From Bacteroidota bacterium (GTDB lineage Bacteria > Bacteroidota > Bacteroidia > Chitinophagales > UBA10324): 50,128 bases of DNA. The position numbers were made by a program, and so were the translations under genes. Under the pieces are notes generated by a model. That model had not been told where the DNA came from. It did not search any database and was given only the letters and a program-made list of their open reading frames with translations. Shown here piece after piece: positions 43,042-50,128 of this stretch; the first letter of the stretch is position 1; the number at the start of each line of letters is the position of its first letter. The stretch spans positions 1 through 50,128 of the forward strand of contig JAFDYS010000058.1 of NCBI GenBank assembly GCA_018267315.1, in the 5' to 3' direction.

Positions 43042-43052
43042 GTGTTTAGTTT

Positions 43053-43132
43053 TTTGATGTGTGAAATGAAATGATTGCTACATTTGAGATTAAATGGATT
43101 GCAAAAATGCAATTTATATTTGCATATGCAAA
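43053..43132 (+). promoter_or_regulatory. Promoter with twin palindromic operators between VWA and XRE genes
   Basis: TTTG (43053-43056), 22 bases, then TACATTTG (43079-43086) forms a good Bacteroidota promoter for the XRE gene. Just downstream lie two palindromes: ATTGCA-AAAA-TGCAAT (43098-43113) and TTTGCATATGCAAA (43119-43132), both with the TTGCA/TGCAA half-sites and centres exactly 20 bases (about two helix turns) apart. A second -7-like box TATATTTG (43115-43122) overlaps the second palindrome. The layout suits binding by the dimeric XRE protein and autoregulation. Confidence 0.65.
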
Positions 43133-43158
43133 CTTTTTGATCTAAAATATTTATCCAC

Positions 43159-43935
43159 ATGACGCTTGGAGGCAAAATCAGGGAAGTGCGGCGGGCTAAT
43201 CGCCTGAGCCAGGAAGAGTTTGCAACACAACTCGGCATCAGCCGTTCCGTGCTCAGCCAGATTGAAATTGACCGTATCAAACCTTCAGTGGAAACCATCA
43301 AAAAAATTTCAACGGCATTTAACGTGAGTCTGGAGTATCTCATCCGTGCTGAAGAAAGTTCCGCAACGGTGAGATCACCGCAACGGGATATACTCTACTC
43401 AGCCCAGGAGCCCCTGTTTGAAATGTCTTCATCCCTCGCATCAAAAAATTATTCGCTTCACCGGGAATCGTTTACCGGATACCGCGGTGATTCATCAGGA
43501 CTCAGAGAAATACCATATCTGAGGTTGATGGACCGGAAACGATTTGCCGGAGTTTCTACCCTGTTGAAGCATGCGCCTAACCTGGATTTCATACGGCTAC
43601 CGGTGAGCACTACCGGAATTCTGATGGCCTTTGAAACCAACTCCGATCACCGGCAACAGCCCGATATTCTTGTTTGTGAATTGTCAGAGCCCGAATTGGT
43701 CCGGGACGACATGCCGGTGGTGCTGGTGACAGCGGAAAAAATCATCAACGGCCGCGTGGTGCGTGCCGACGGGAAAAGTCTGTACTTTGACGACAAGCGC
43801 ATTCCGCTCGCAGATGTCACCGAGTGTTGGAAAGGTATGATCATTGTTACATCCGCGTTGCACGATAACTCGCTCAGCCGCCGCATTGCAAACCTCGAAC
43901 GCATGATGGAAGAAATGAAAAAGAAAAAAGCGTAG
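43159..43935 (+). CDS. XRE-family transcriptional regulator with C-terminal effector-like domain
   Basis: A 258-residue protein. The N-terminal 65 residues form a Cro/C1-type helix-turn-helix: IREVRRANRLSQEEFATQLG then ISRSVLSQIE (recognition helix) and 'IDRIKPSVETIKKISTAFNV'. A linker leads to a domain of about 170 residues (RLMDRKRFAGVSTLL..., ending DDKRIPLADVTECWKGMII) that may belong to the LexA-like/S24 beta fold but lacks an obvious Ser-Lys catalytic pair, so I do not call it a peptidase. A C-terminal coiled coil (RRIANLERMMEEMKKKKA) could dimerise. It probably binds the palindromes upstream and regulates itself and the divergent VWA gene. Confidence 0.87.
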   Translation: MTLGGKIREVRRANRLSQEEFATQLGISRSVLSQIEIDRIKPSVETIKKISTAFNVSLEYLIRAEESSATVRSPQRDILYSAQEPLFEMSSSLASKNYSLHRESFTGYRGDSSGLREIPYLRLMDRKRFAGVSTLLKHAPNLDFIRLPVSTTGILMAFETNSDHRQQPDILVCELSEPELVRDDMPVVLVTAEKIINGRVVRADGKSLYFDDKRIPLADVTECWKGMIIVTSALHDNSLSRRIANLERMMEEMKKKKA

Positions 43936-43949
43936 GTGTGCAAATTACT

Positions 43950-45266
43950 ATGAGCCGTTTTCCTCAAGGATTTATTACCATCATCTTACTGCTCTTCCTC
44001 GCGTCGTGCTTTCATAAATCCAATAAAACGGGTGAAGCGGATGACGTGACACAGTTCATGCTTTGCGGATCGCCTAAAGGAAATTTCGTGATTACTCACG
44101 AAGAAGTATTTCATGCCACATCAAAATCATACAACCGCGGCATTTCTCAAATTACCGGCTATAACGATTACAGGTATACGGTACGCGACCTGCATAGTGG
44201 AAAACTGATTACTCGCATGGTGACAGGTAAGCGATCCGTGGATGTGATGATGCTGGGTTACGATGGAAATCAATTATGGTGCTATGATGCTTCTGATGAT
44301 GGCGGTATACAGGCACGTGATCCGGCCACCATGCAGGTGGTGATCACCCGACTAAAAATTGAAGAGGCCAATCCCCATCTGGCAAATCAAATGAGCAAAC
44401 CCCAATCTTACGAAGCAGAACAATATTACTCATATGATTACCTCAAGGGGCAGATCATCATCAGTGATTTGAAGGGTGTCTTTTATTCCCTCGATCCTCA
44501 TTCACTGCAAGCGACACCACTGGATGAGAAACCGGATGCCTTTCCGGATGTAAACTACCCAAAGTCCGGATCGGCTTACCTCTCTCCCGGGCGCAGCATA
44601 CGAATGGATGGTGATCTGAGAAAACAACTGGTGCTCAGTGACACGGTCAAAACGAAAGAGCGCTTCCTCCACGGCGAAATCATTTGTGAGCAGGATGCCA
44701 CAGCACTTACCGGTATCGCGGGTGAATACGACCGTGCATTCAATCAAACAATCCATGCGCTGCGGCTGCGAAGTGACTCGCTGGAAGCCGCACATCCTTT
44801 TTTGAATCAGCATGAACGATGGTTAAACAACAGCAGTGATCGGGAAGTGATGTATGCTCATGATGCGCTGAAACGGAATATCGATGACATGGAGCGCGAC
44901 AGCACAAACGGACATTATGAAGTGAAACAGTTTCTCTCAGGCTGCCCGCTTGGCATTCAGTCAGGCAGCATTTTTATTGTACATGCCAACAATGTAACCG
45001 ATACCAGCAGTCTGCTCATCTCTAAAGTAAACTGGAATGGAAGCACTCTAACTACAGAGTGGACCACATTAGTGCCAGGCATTTACTTCGACCCGGACAA
45101 AGGAATCCGCAGCAATCCTATGACAGAGGTTTTCAAATCAGGAGATCCGCAATTCAGGTTTGAGCAGTATGCGCTGCAAGCTGGTGTGCTCTGCTGCGTG
45201 AAAATGTTATTTGCCTTTGGCCTGGATGCTAATACCGGCAAGTTACTTTGGAAAGAAAAGCTGTGA
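43950..45266 (+). CDS. Putative lipoprotein of unknown function
   Basis: A 438-residue protein from the ATG at 43950 (MSRFPQGFITIILLLFLASCF), with a good lipobox L-A-S-C at about residue 20; a GTG four codons upstream is an alternative start. After the Cys the sequence is soluble. Repeated strand-loop motifs ('RDLHSGKLITRMVTGKRS', 'DYLKGQIIISDLKGVFYSLDP', 'LLWKEKL') suggest a propeller-like outer-face protein. I do not recognise the family. It starts 14 bases after the XRE gene and may be in its transcript. The convergent floA gene ends 138 bases downstream, and only a weak hairpin (ATCTGC-TATT-GCAGAT) lies between. Confidence 0.7.
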   Translation: MSRFPQGFITIILLLFLASCFHKSNKTGEADDVTQFMLCGSPKGNFVITHEEVFHATSKSYNRGISQITGYNDYRYTVRDLHSGKLITRMVTGKRSVDVMMLGYDGNQLWCYDASDDGGIQARDPATMQVVITRLKIEEANPHLANQMSKPQSYEAEQYYSYDYLKGQIIISDLKGVFYSLDPHSLQATPLDEKPDAFPDVNYPKSGSAYLSPGRSIRMDGDLRKQLVLSDTVKTKERFLHGEIICEQDATALTGIAGEYDRAFNQTIHALRLRSDSLEAAHPFLNQHERWLNNSSDREVMYAHDALKRNIDDMERDSTNGHYEVKQFLSGCPLGIQSGSIFIVHANNVTDTSSLLISKVNWNGSTLTTEWTTLVPGIYFDPDKGIRSNPMTEVFKSGDPQFRFEQYALQAGVLCCVKMLFAFGLDANTGKLLWKEKL

Positions 45267-45404
45267 ATTAAGTGGAACCGAAAACCTGGGACTCACAACA
45301 AGGCATTCAGTACACAGCATCAGCGCAGCGTAATGCATCTGCTATTGCAGATTACTTCTGCTAAAAAAGGAATCTTCAGGTTACACGATGAACGCAGGAG
45401 AACA

Positions 45405-46379
45405 TTACTCCTTTTTCTCTCCCGTTCCCGCAATCGAATCCCGCATGCCGGTATCGGCCTGGATGTTCTTCATCTTGTAGTAATCCATGATGCCAAGGTT
45501 GCCAGAACGGAATGATTCCGCCATGGCAGCAGGCACCTGTGCTTCGGCTTCAATCACCTTGGCCCGCATCTCCTGCGCCTTCGCCTTCATTTCCTGCTCG
45601 AGGGCAACGGCCATGGCACGGCGCTCTTCGGCTTTCGCCTGCGCAATGTTCTTATCAGCATTCGCCTGGTCCATCTGCAACTGTGCACCGATATTTTTTC
45701 CGACATCAATGTCGGCGATATCAATGGAGAGAATTTCAAATGCAGTTCCTGCATCAAGCCCTTTGGCCAGTACCACTTTAGAAATGGAATCAGGATTTTC
45801 CAAAACGGCTTTATGATCCTCTGCCGAGCCAATACAGGTAACGATGCCTTCACCCACACGGGCAAGCACTGTTTCTTCCCCGGCACCGCCTACCAGTTTA
45901 TTGATATTCGTTCTCACTGTTACCCGGGCGCGTGTGATTAATTGAATTCCGTTTTTTGCCACGGCCGTTACCGGTGGCGTATCAATCACTTTCGGATTAA
46001 CGGTCATCTGTACCGCTTCAAACACTTCGCGTCCGGCGAGGTTAATCGCGGTAGCCATTTTCCAATCGAGAGGAATGTTTGCCTTGTCAGCAGAGATCAT
46101 GGCCCTGATGACCTGGTTCACGTTTCCGCCGGCGAGGTAGTGCGTTTCAATATCATTTGCAGTCACCTTCAACCCGGCCTTTGTGGAATTGATGAGTCCG
46201 TTTACCACCAATCCGGGTGGCACTTTTCGGATACGCATCGCCACCAATTGACCAATACCCACGGGTGCGCCTGCCACCCACGACGTTACCCACAATCCGA
46301 GCGGAACGATGTAGAGAAAGAGGAAAATGAAAATGATGATGAGGACGGCGACGACGGCCATTACAACGGTGTTATCCAT
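45405..46379 (-). CDS. floA: Flotillin-like membrane-scaffold protein FloA
   Basis: A 324-residue protein of the FloA (YqfA/UPF0365) family. An N-terminal hydrophobic hairpin (about 5-30) is followed by '[23 protein letters not shown]' and an SPFH-type domain ('[20 protein letters not shown]', '[21 protein letters not shown]'). A Glu/Ala-rich coiled coil comes next (about 230-295, with '[19 protein letters not shown]' and [20 protein letters not shown]). Flotillins organise ordered membrane microdomains. It is one base behind nfeD; the floA-nfeD pair is the classic operon of this system. Confidence 0.95.
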   Translation of the reverse strand: MDNTVVMAVVAVLIIIFIFLFLYIVPLGLWVTSWVAGAPVGIGQLVAMRIRKVPPGLVVNGLINSTKAGLKVTANDIETHYLAGGNVNQVIRAMISADKANIPLDWKMATAINLAGREVFEAVQMTVNPKVIDTPPVTAVAKNGIQLITRARVTVRTNINKLVGGAGEETVLARVGEGIVTCIGSAEDHKAVLENPDSISKVVLAKGLDAGTAFEILSIDIADIDVGKNIGAQLQMDQANADKNIAQAKAEERRAMAVALEQEMKAKAQEMRAKVIEAEAQVPAAMAESFRSGNLGIMDYYKMKNIQADTGMRDSIAGTGEKKE

Positions 46380-46380
46380 T

Positions 46381-46851
46381 TTAAGCGGTTTTTTCTTTTA
46401 CAAAAATTTTATTGAGTGCGATACGGATCACTTCAATCGGCTTTCCTTCCTCAATCCATTCTCCCTGTGTTTGCACTTCATAACTTTCGTCGTTGATCAG
46501 TCCCTTTCCAATAGGTGCAATCTTCGACATGGCTTTGCCGGCATCTCCTACTTTGATCTTCGCCTCATCAATCACGTTGGTTTTTCCTTCCAGTTTTGAC
46601 TTCAGCATCATCCCTTTCAGCAATCCGCTTTTGAATCCATAAACAACAGAAATGATAGTGAACACCGCAGTTGCCACCAGCGTGATGGTGCCGCCCACCG
46701 CGCCGAACGTGGAATACGCCAGGATTATTCCTGTAACCATGGTTGCGCTTCCGATGATCGCAAAAACAGTAGTTCCCGGAATGAAAAATATTTCGAGGAA
46801 AACCAGCAACCATCCGCCGATCAGAATTAGTATGATTACCCACCAGCTCAT
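46381..46851 (-). CDS. NfeD family membrane protein
   Basis: A 156-residue protein with two or three hydrophobic helices at the N-terminus ([20 protein letters not shown], '[21 protein letters not shown]') and a C-terminal OB-fold domain (about 90-150) with '[26 protein letters not shown]' features: the D-A-G-x-A motif of the short NfeD1b form without the protease domain. It partners FloA. Its last codon ends two bases before the floA start, so they are co-transcribed. Promoter box at 46860-46867. Confidence 0.9.
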   Translation of the reverse strand: MSWWVIILILIGGWLLVFLEIFFIPGTTVFAIIGSATMVTGIILAYSTFGAVGGTITLVATAVFTIISVVYGFKSGLLKGMMLKSKLEGKTNVIDEAKIKVGDAGKAMSKIAPIGKGLINDESYEVQTQGEWIEEGKPIEVIRIALNKIFVKEKTA

Positions 46852-46859
46852 TGTGCGCG

Positions 46860-46867
46860 CAAAGATA
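46860..46867 (-). promoter_or_regulatory. -7 box of nfeD-floA
   Basis: The minus strand reads TATCTTTG, fitting TAnnTTTG, 8 bases before the nfeD ATG. The transcript would have almost no 5' leader. A mirror-image box serves rlmH at 46943. Confidence 0.6.
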
Positions 46868-46942
46868 GCTAATGAAGGCTTGCCGGCTTAACACGTGAGG
46901 ACTTAAGACCAAAGTACTATGCTGAAGGGGTGTCTTCCCGGC

Positions 46943-46950
46943 TATCTTTG
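46943..46950 (+). promoter_or_regulatory. -7 box of rlmH
   Basis: TATCTTTG, 6 bases before the GTG start of rlmH, preceded by GGC. The position suggests a leaderless or very short-leader transcript. Confidence 0.6.
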
Positions 46951-46956
46951 TGATCT

Positions 46957-47394
46957 GTGAAAATCCGGCTGATCATCATTTCAAAAAGTGAAGCGAATGC
47001 GGCAGCGGAATTGTTTTCAGAATACGAAGGGCGGCTTTCACACTACACTTCAATGGAAGTGATCCGACTGAAGCCCGCATCACTGAAAGAAGAAGCCGCT
47101 TCTGTACTGCATAAAACCGGTTCCGGATTTGAATTGATCCTGCTCGAAGAACGCGGTAAAGAGTTTACTTCAGTGCAGTTCGCAGATTGGCTCGGAAGAA
47201 AAATGAATGCGTCAAAAAATCTCTGCTTCGTGATCGGCAGTGCCTACGGGTTTGATGATTCGCTGAAAGAGAAGGCAACGCAGCTGATTTCACTTTCGAA
47301 AATGACGTTGCCCCATCAGCTGGCGAAAGTGGTTTTCATTGAACAACTTTACCGCGCGTTTACCATTTTGAAGAATGAAAAATACCACCACTGA
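46957..47394 (+). CDS. rlmH: 23S rRNA (pseudouridine1915-N3)-methyltransferase RlmH
   Basis: A 145-residue SPOUT-class enzyme of exact family length. The SAM-binding trefoil-knot motifs are 'LILLEERGKEFTSVQFA', 'FVIGSAYGF' and 'LISLSKMTLPHQLAKVVFIEQLYRAFTIL' (the L-S-K-M-T-L-P-H-Q-x-A-R/K motif). It methylates N3 of pseudouridine 1915 in helix 69 of 23S rRNA on the 70S ribosome. The start codon is GTG at 46957; no ATG lies in frame just upstream. The TATCTTTG box is right upstream. Confidence 0.97.
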   Translation: MKIRLIIISKSEANAAAELFSEYEGRLSHYTSMEVIRLKPASLKEEAASVLHKTGSGFELILLEERGKEFTSVQFADWLGRKMNASKNLCFVIGSAYGFDDSLKEKATQLISLSKMTLPHQLAKVVFIEQLYRAFTILKNEKYHH

Positions 47395-47526
47395 AAAAAG
47401 GATGCGAGACTTGCGGATTTAAGACTTGAGGACAGTGACCAATAATCATCAAACCAAACAGTCATCGCAACCTGAACCAATGAACTAATGAACCAGTAAA
47501 TCATAGAACAGAATCAGCAATCAATT

Positions 47527-48135
47527 ATGCCCGTTGTTTACATCATTATAGGAATTACCGTACTCATGTCAGTGGCTGCATTTCAGAACAGCGATTTAAT
47601 GAACCGCTGGATCATGCGGCCGTATGCGGTGAAGCACAACCGGCAGTGGTACCGATTTATCACCTCAGGTTTTATACATGCGAACTGGCCGCATCTGCTC
47701 ATCAACATGCTGGTGTTCTATTCATTTTCCAGCGCTGTTTACTATTACTACCTCGCTTATTTCGACAGCCGCGCCACGTACTATTTTATTCTTCTCTACC
47801 TCGGTGGCATGATCATCGCCGACGTGCCCACATATTCGAAATACCGCGATCAGGCGTGGTATGCCAGCTTGGGCGCATCAGGTGCCGTGTCGGCCGTTAC
47901 TTTCGCTTCCGTGTTGATCGAGCCGCGAAGCATGGTGTATCTTATGGGCATTATTCCACTGCCATCCATTGTATGGGCGATTGGGTATCTGGCTTACTCA
48001 CATTATATGTCAGAACGCGGTGGCGACAACATCAACCACAGCGCCCACTTTTACGGGGCCGTGTTCGGGTTGATTTACACTCTGGCACTTCGTCCTTCTT
48101 TTGCCGTGGATTTTATTCACAAACTTTTTTCATAG
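47527..48135 (+). CDS. Rhomboid-family intramembrane serine protease
   Basis: A 202-residue protein with six membrane helices. Catalytic Ser is S118 in L-G116-A-S118-G119, with H174 in N-H-S-A-H174-F-Y-G-A-V-F-G as the base and H56-L-L-I-N60 matching the oxyanion-side residues (compare N154, S201, H254 of GlpG). It would cleave single-pass membrane substrates inside the lipid bilayer; substrate unknown. The 132-base spacer upstream is filler with repeated 'GACTTGCGGATTTAAGAC' style segments. Confidence 0.93.
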   Translation: MPVVYIIIGITVLMSVAAFQNSDLMNRWIMRPYAVKHNRQWYRFITSGFIHANWPHLLINMLVFYSFSSAVYYYYLAYFDSRATYYFILLYLGGMIIADVPTYSKYRDQAWYASLGASGAVSAVTFASVLIEPRSMVYLMGIIPLPSIVWAIGYLAYSHYMSERGGDNINHSAHFYGAVFGLIYTLALRPSFAVDFIHKLFS

Positions 48136-48176
48136 AATCTGTCCGACTTTCATTCAATCATTAAACAAGAACTTCC

Positions 48177-49196
48177 ATGTCCATTGATTTAAGAAGTGAT
48201 ACCGTCACTCAACCAACCCGGCGAATGCGTGAAGCCATGATGCAGGCGCCGCTCGGTGACGATGTGCTCGGTGACGATCCCACTGTTCATAACCTGGAAG
48301 AAAAGGCCGCAGCGCTTTTCGGAATGGAGGCGGCCCTCTACTGCCCCTCGGGCACCATGACGAATCAAATCTCCATCAAGACGCATACCCAACCCGGCGA
48401 TGAAGTGATTATTGAGCGAACCAATCATGCGTACTACTATGAGTCAGGTGGCATTGCATTTCACTCCGGTTGCTCTGTGCGGCTGATCAATGGCGACCGC
48501 GGGCGCATCCGGCCGATTGATATTCTTGAAAACAAAAATCCGGATAACATTCATCATCCGTCCACGCGGCTTGTTTCCATAGAAAATACGGCGAACCGCG
48601 GCGGCGGCAGCTATTACACGCTCGAAGAAATGAGTGCACTGAGCCAGACCGCTCATGATCTCGGGCTGAAGATTCATCTTGACGGGGCCAGAATATTTAA
48701 TGCATTGGTGGAATTGAATGTAAAGGCAAGTGAAGTCGGAAAATTGTTTGACTCCGTTTCCTTTTGTCTTTCAAAAGGGCTCGGATGCCCCGTAGGATCA
48801 CTCATTGTTTCAAACAAAGAATTCATTGCACGGGCAAGGAGGTATCGCAAAATTTTCGGAGGAGGCATGAGGCAGGCCGGCATTATCGCTGCTGCCGGAA
48901 TCTACGCACTCGATCACCACATCGAAAGATTGAAAGACGATCACCGTCGGGCTAAAGCAATCGGCGAGGCGTTGAAGAAAACGGACTATCTCGACTGGCT
49001 GATGCCCGTGGATACCAACATCATTATCTTCTGTCTGAAGAAGGAATTCTCAGCCGAGCAATTCGCAGCGAAGATGAAAGAGAAAGACATTCTCTGCATT
49101 GCCATCGGCAAGAACCAGGTGAGGATGGTGACCCACATGGATGTGGATGATAGCATGACAACGAAGGTGATTGAAGAACTGGAGCGCGTTTTCTGA
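48177..49196 (+). CDS. ltaE: Low-specificity L-threonine aldolase (PLP enzyme)
   Basis: A 339-residue fold-type I PLP enzyme. The N-terminus [20 protein letters not shown] and '[19 protein letters not shown]' are family hallmarks. The PLP lysine is K200 in [16 protein letters not shown], and '[11 protein letters not shown]' holds the aspartate that binds the pyridine nitrogen. It splits threonine (and allo-threonine) into glycine and acetaldehyde in the cytoplasm. The start at 48177 is directly at the conserved N-terminus. It is followed by DUF547 after 3 bases, probably one transcript. Confidence 0.93.
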   Translation: MSIDLRSDTVTQPTRRMREAMMQAPLGDDVLGDDPTVHNLEEKAAALFGMEAALYCPSGTMTNQISIKTHTQPGDEVIIERTNHAYYYESGGIAFHSGCSVRLINGDRGRIRPIDILENKNPDNIHHPSTRLVSIENTANRGGGSYYTLEEMSALSQTAHDLGLKIHLDGARIFNALVELNVKASEVGKLFDSVSFCLSKGLGCPVGSLIVSNKEFIARARRYRKIFGGGMRQAGIIAAAGIYALDHHIERLKDDHRRAKAIGEALKKTDYLDWLMPVDTNIIIFCLKKEFSAEQFAAKMKEKDILCIAIGKNQVRMVTHMDVDDSMTTKVIEELERVF

Positions 49197-49199
49197 AAC

Positions 49200-49898
49200 A
49201 TGAACGCAGTCGCTTTATCCATTCAGCTGCTGCTGGCGGTTCAGGACGGCAGCGATACCACTGTTCTCATCAATCAGCTTGCGGCCATGACGGTTGAGCA
49301 ATTAGCAAGTGAACTGAGTCAGGAAAATAGCCGGCGTGCTTTCTGGATCAATTGCTACAACGCCTTTACACAAATTCTGATCAAAGAAAAATCTCCCGAT
49401 CTCACTTCACAGACCGGACGAATGAATTTCTTCGGAGATGATGCGATTGTAATTGCCGGAGAAAAACTTTCATTGAATGACATGGAACATGGCATGCTGC
49501 GCCATTCAAAAGTGTGGTGGAGCATGGGACACCTGCAGAAAATTTCAGCCGGCCAATTCGAAAAGCAATTCCGTGTTCCGCTTGATTACCGCATTCATTT
49601 CGCCCTGAACTGCGGTGCCACGAGTTGCCCGGCCATACGCTATTACGAGCCGGAACAACTGAATGAACAATTGGAGAAAGCCACTGAATCATTCCTCAGC
49701 CAGGAAGTGAAATACCACGCTCATTCAAACAGCGTGACCGTCTCAAAACTCTTTGACTGGTACAGCGGTGACTTTGGCGGAAAGAAAGGAACCCTGCGCA
49801 TTCTTAATAAGCGCGGACTCATCCCAACTGACAAAAACGTGAGTATCCGGTACAGGGAATATGATTGGTCGGTCCTCCTTCATAAGTTTGATCAATGA
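49200..49898 (+). CDS. DUF547 domain-containing protein
   Basis: A 232-residue protein. DUF547 hallmarks: 'RRAFWINCYNAFTQILI' (F-W-I-N-x-Y-N-A-F), 'LNDMEHGMLR', and 'RIHFALNCGATSCPAIRYYEPE' (H-F-A-L-N-C-G-A-x-S-C-P). Two Cys residues in that motif and the His could form a papain-like active site, but the function is unknown. No signal peptide is visible, unlike many family members. It starts 3 bases after ltaE and its stop overlaps the start of the membrane protein downstream (ATGA). Confidence 0.9.
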   Translation: MNAVALSIQLLLAVQDGSDTTVLINQLAAMTVEQLASELSQENSRRAFWINCYNAFTQILIKEKSPDLTSQTGRMNFFGDDAIVIAGEKLSLNDMEHGMLRHSKVWWSMGHLQKISAGQFEKQFRVPLDYRIHFALNCGATSCPAIRYYEPEQLNEQLEKATESFLSQEVKYHAHSNSVTVSKLFDWYSGDFGGKKGTLRILNKRGLIPTDKNVSIRYREYDWSVLLHKFDQ

Positions 49899-50128
49899 AA
49901 CAGGGACATTGGATTCTCGCAGTGGGTTCAGTTGTTCTTCTTATTCTATTACATTTTCCCTTTCTCCATGCAGATCCTGACTACTTTATCTCTATCGGTC
50001 GTGATGCATTCACAGATGAAGGACTGAACACCAGCCAGCTTCGCAATTACATCAATCATGGCTATCTCTCTTTTGATGAATGCGACAACCTGATTAAGAG
50101 CCCGCTCTTCAACCTCCTGCTTTTTCTT
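49895..50128 (+). CDS. GT-C type membrane glycosyltransferase (3' partial)
   Basis: The ATG at 49895 overlaps the DUF547 stop (ATGA) and the frame is open to the window end, 78 codons. An N-terminal helix (HWILAVGSVVLLILLHFPFL) is followed by a periplasmic loop with 'FTDEGLNTSQLRNYINHGYL', containing the D-E-G acidic motif near the first helix that is typical of ArnT/PMT-like GT-C enzymes. It probably uses polyprenyl-phosphate sugars to modify lipid or protein in the periplasm. The assignment is from a short N-terminus only. Confidence 0.65.
   Translation, partial: MKQGHWILAVGSVVLLILLHFPFLHADPDYFISIGRDAFTDEGLNTSQLRNYINHGYLSFDECDNLIKSPLFNLLLFL

Noticed and set aside
45333..45372. A terminator between the lipoprotein and floA
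   Set aside because: ATCTGC-TATT-GCAGAT is a short weak stem with no clear T-tract on the plus strand; kept only as a remark.
45333..45515. A 60-codon frame on the plus strand overlapping the 3' end of floA
   Set aside because: It is antisense to the well-supported floA coding region and has no domain.

Overview
The window looks like a chromosomal segment of a member of the phylum Bacteroidota. Six secreted proteins end in type IX secretion (T9SS) sorting domains, five of type A and one of the CHU_C/gliding-motility type B kind. Several genes are preceded by the Bacteroidota -7 promoter motif TAnnTTTG. The families present (secreted M49 peptidase, PIG-L deacetylase, DUF2911, CotH, DUF547) are common in that phylum, and NuoG is the short form lacking the molybdopterin domain. 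I cannot assign a genus.

Layout. 1-4.7 kb: a 5'-truncated CotH-family cell-surface protein and a Gly-rich type-B T9SS protein. 4.7-8.2 kb: a repeat-rich, gene-poor stretch. Its non-coding DNA holds a tandem palindromic 45-bp element, a 30-bp tandem array framed by 23-bp inverted repeats, and two families of paired direct repeats. One pair brackets an orphan lipoprotein gene and the other brackets a membrane-anchored diheme cytochrome c. 8.2-13.2 kb, minus strand: M49 peptidase, a T9SS protein, clpS and an SDR oxidoreductase. 13.3-22.3 kb, minus strand: a respiratory complex I operon, nuoABCDEF-GHIJK, with a well-formed promoter before nuoA. A GxxExxY (PD-(D/E)XK-like) gene with CGCAAAG repeats at both ends fills the nuoF-nuoG spacer. 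nuoL, nuoM and nuoN are not in the window. 22.4-34.6 kb: a secreted PIG-L protein, a DUF2867 epimerase-like protein, a sodium/solute symporter coupled to a 40-residue membrane microprotein, a DUF2911 protein, an APC permease and two T9SS proteins. 34.6-37 kb: a transaldolase, SRP RNA, and a YtxH/holin-X/unknown envelope cassette. 37-46 kb: a PhoX/DUF839-like T9SS protein, a DEAD-box helicase, a PAS protein coupled to an MBL-fold hydrolase, a VWA protein divergent from an XRE regulator with palindromic operators between them, and a lipoprotein. 45-50 kb: the floA-nfeD membrane pair, divergent from rlmH, then a rhomboid protease, threonine aldolase, DUF547 and a 3'-truncated GT-C type membrane glycosyltransferase.

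Most genes are ordinary core or secretome functions. The best candidates for something less described are the GxxExxY insertion inside nuo, the paired-repeat island at 4.7-8.2 kb, the twin-palindrome control region at about 43.1 kb, the microprotein-symporter overlap, and the PAS-MBL pair. No CRISPR array, phage, rRNA or tRNA was seen. All family names come from reading motifs by eye; no database search was run.
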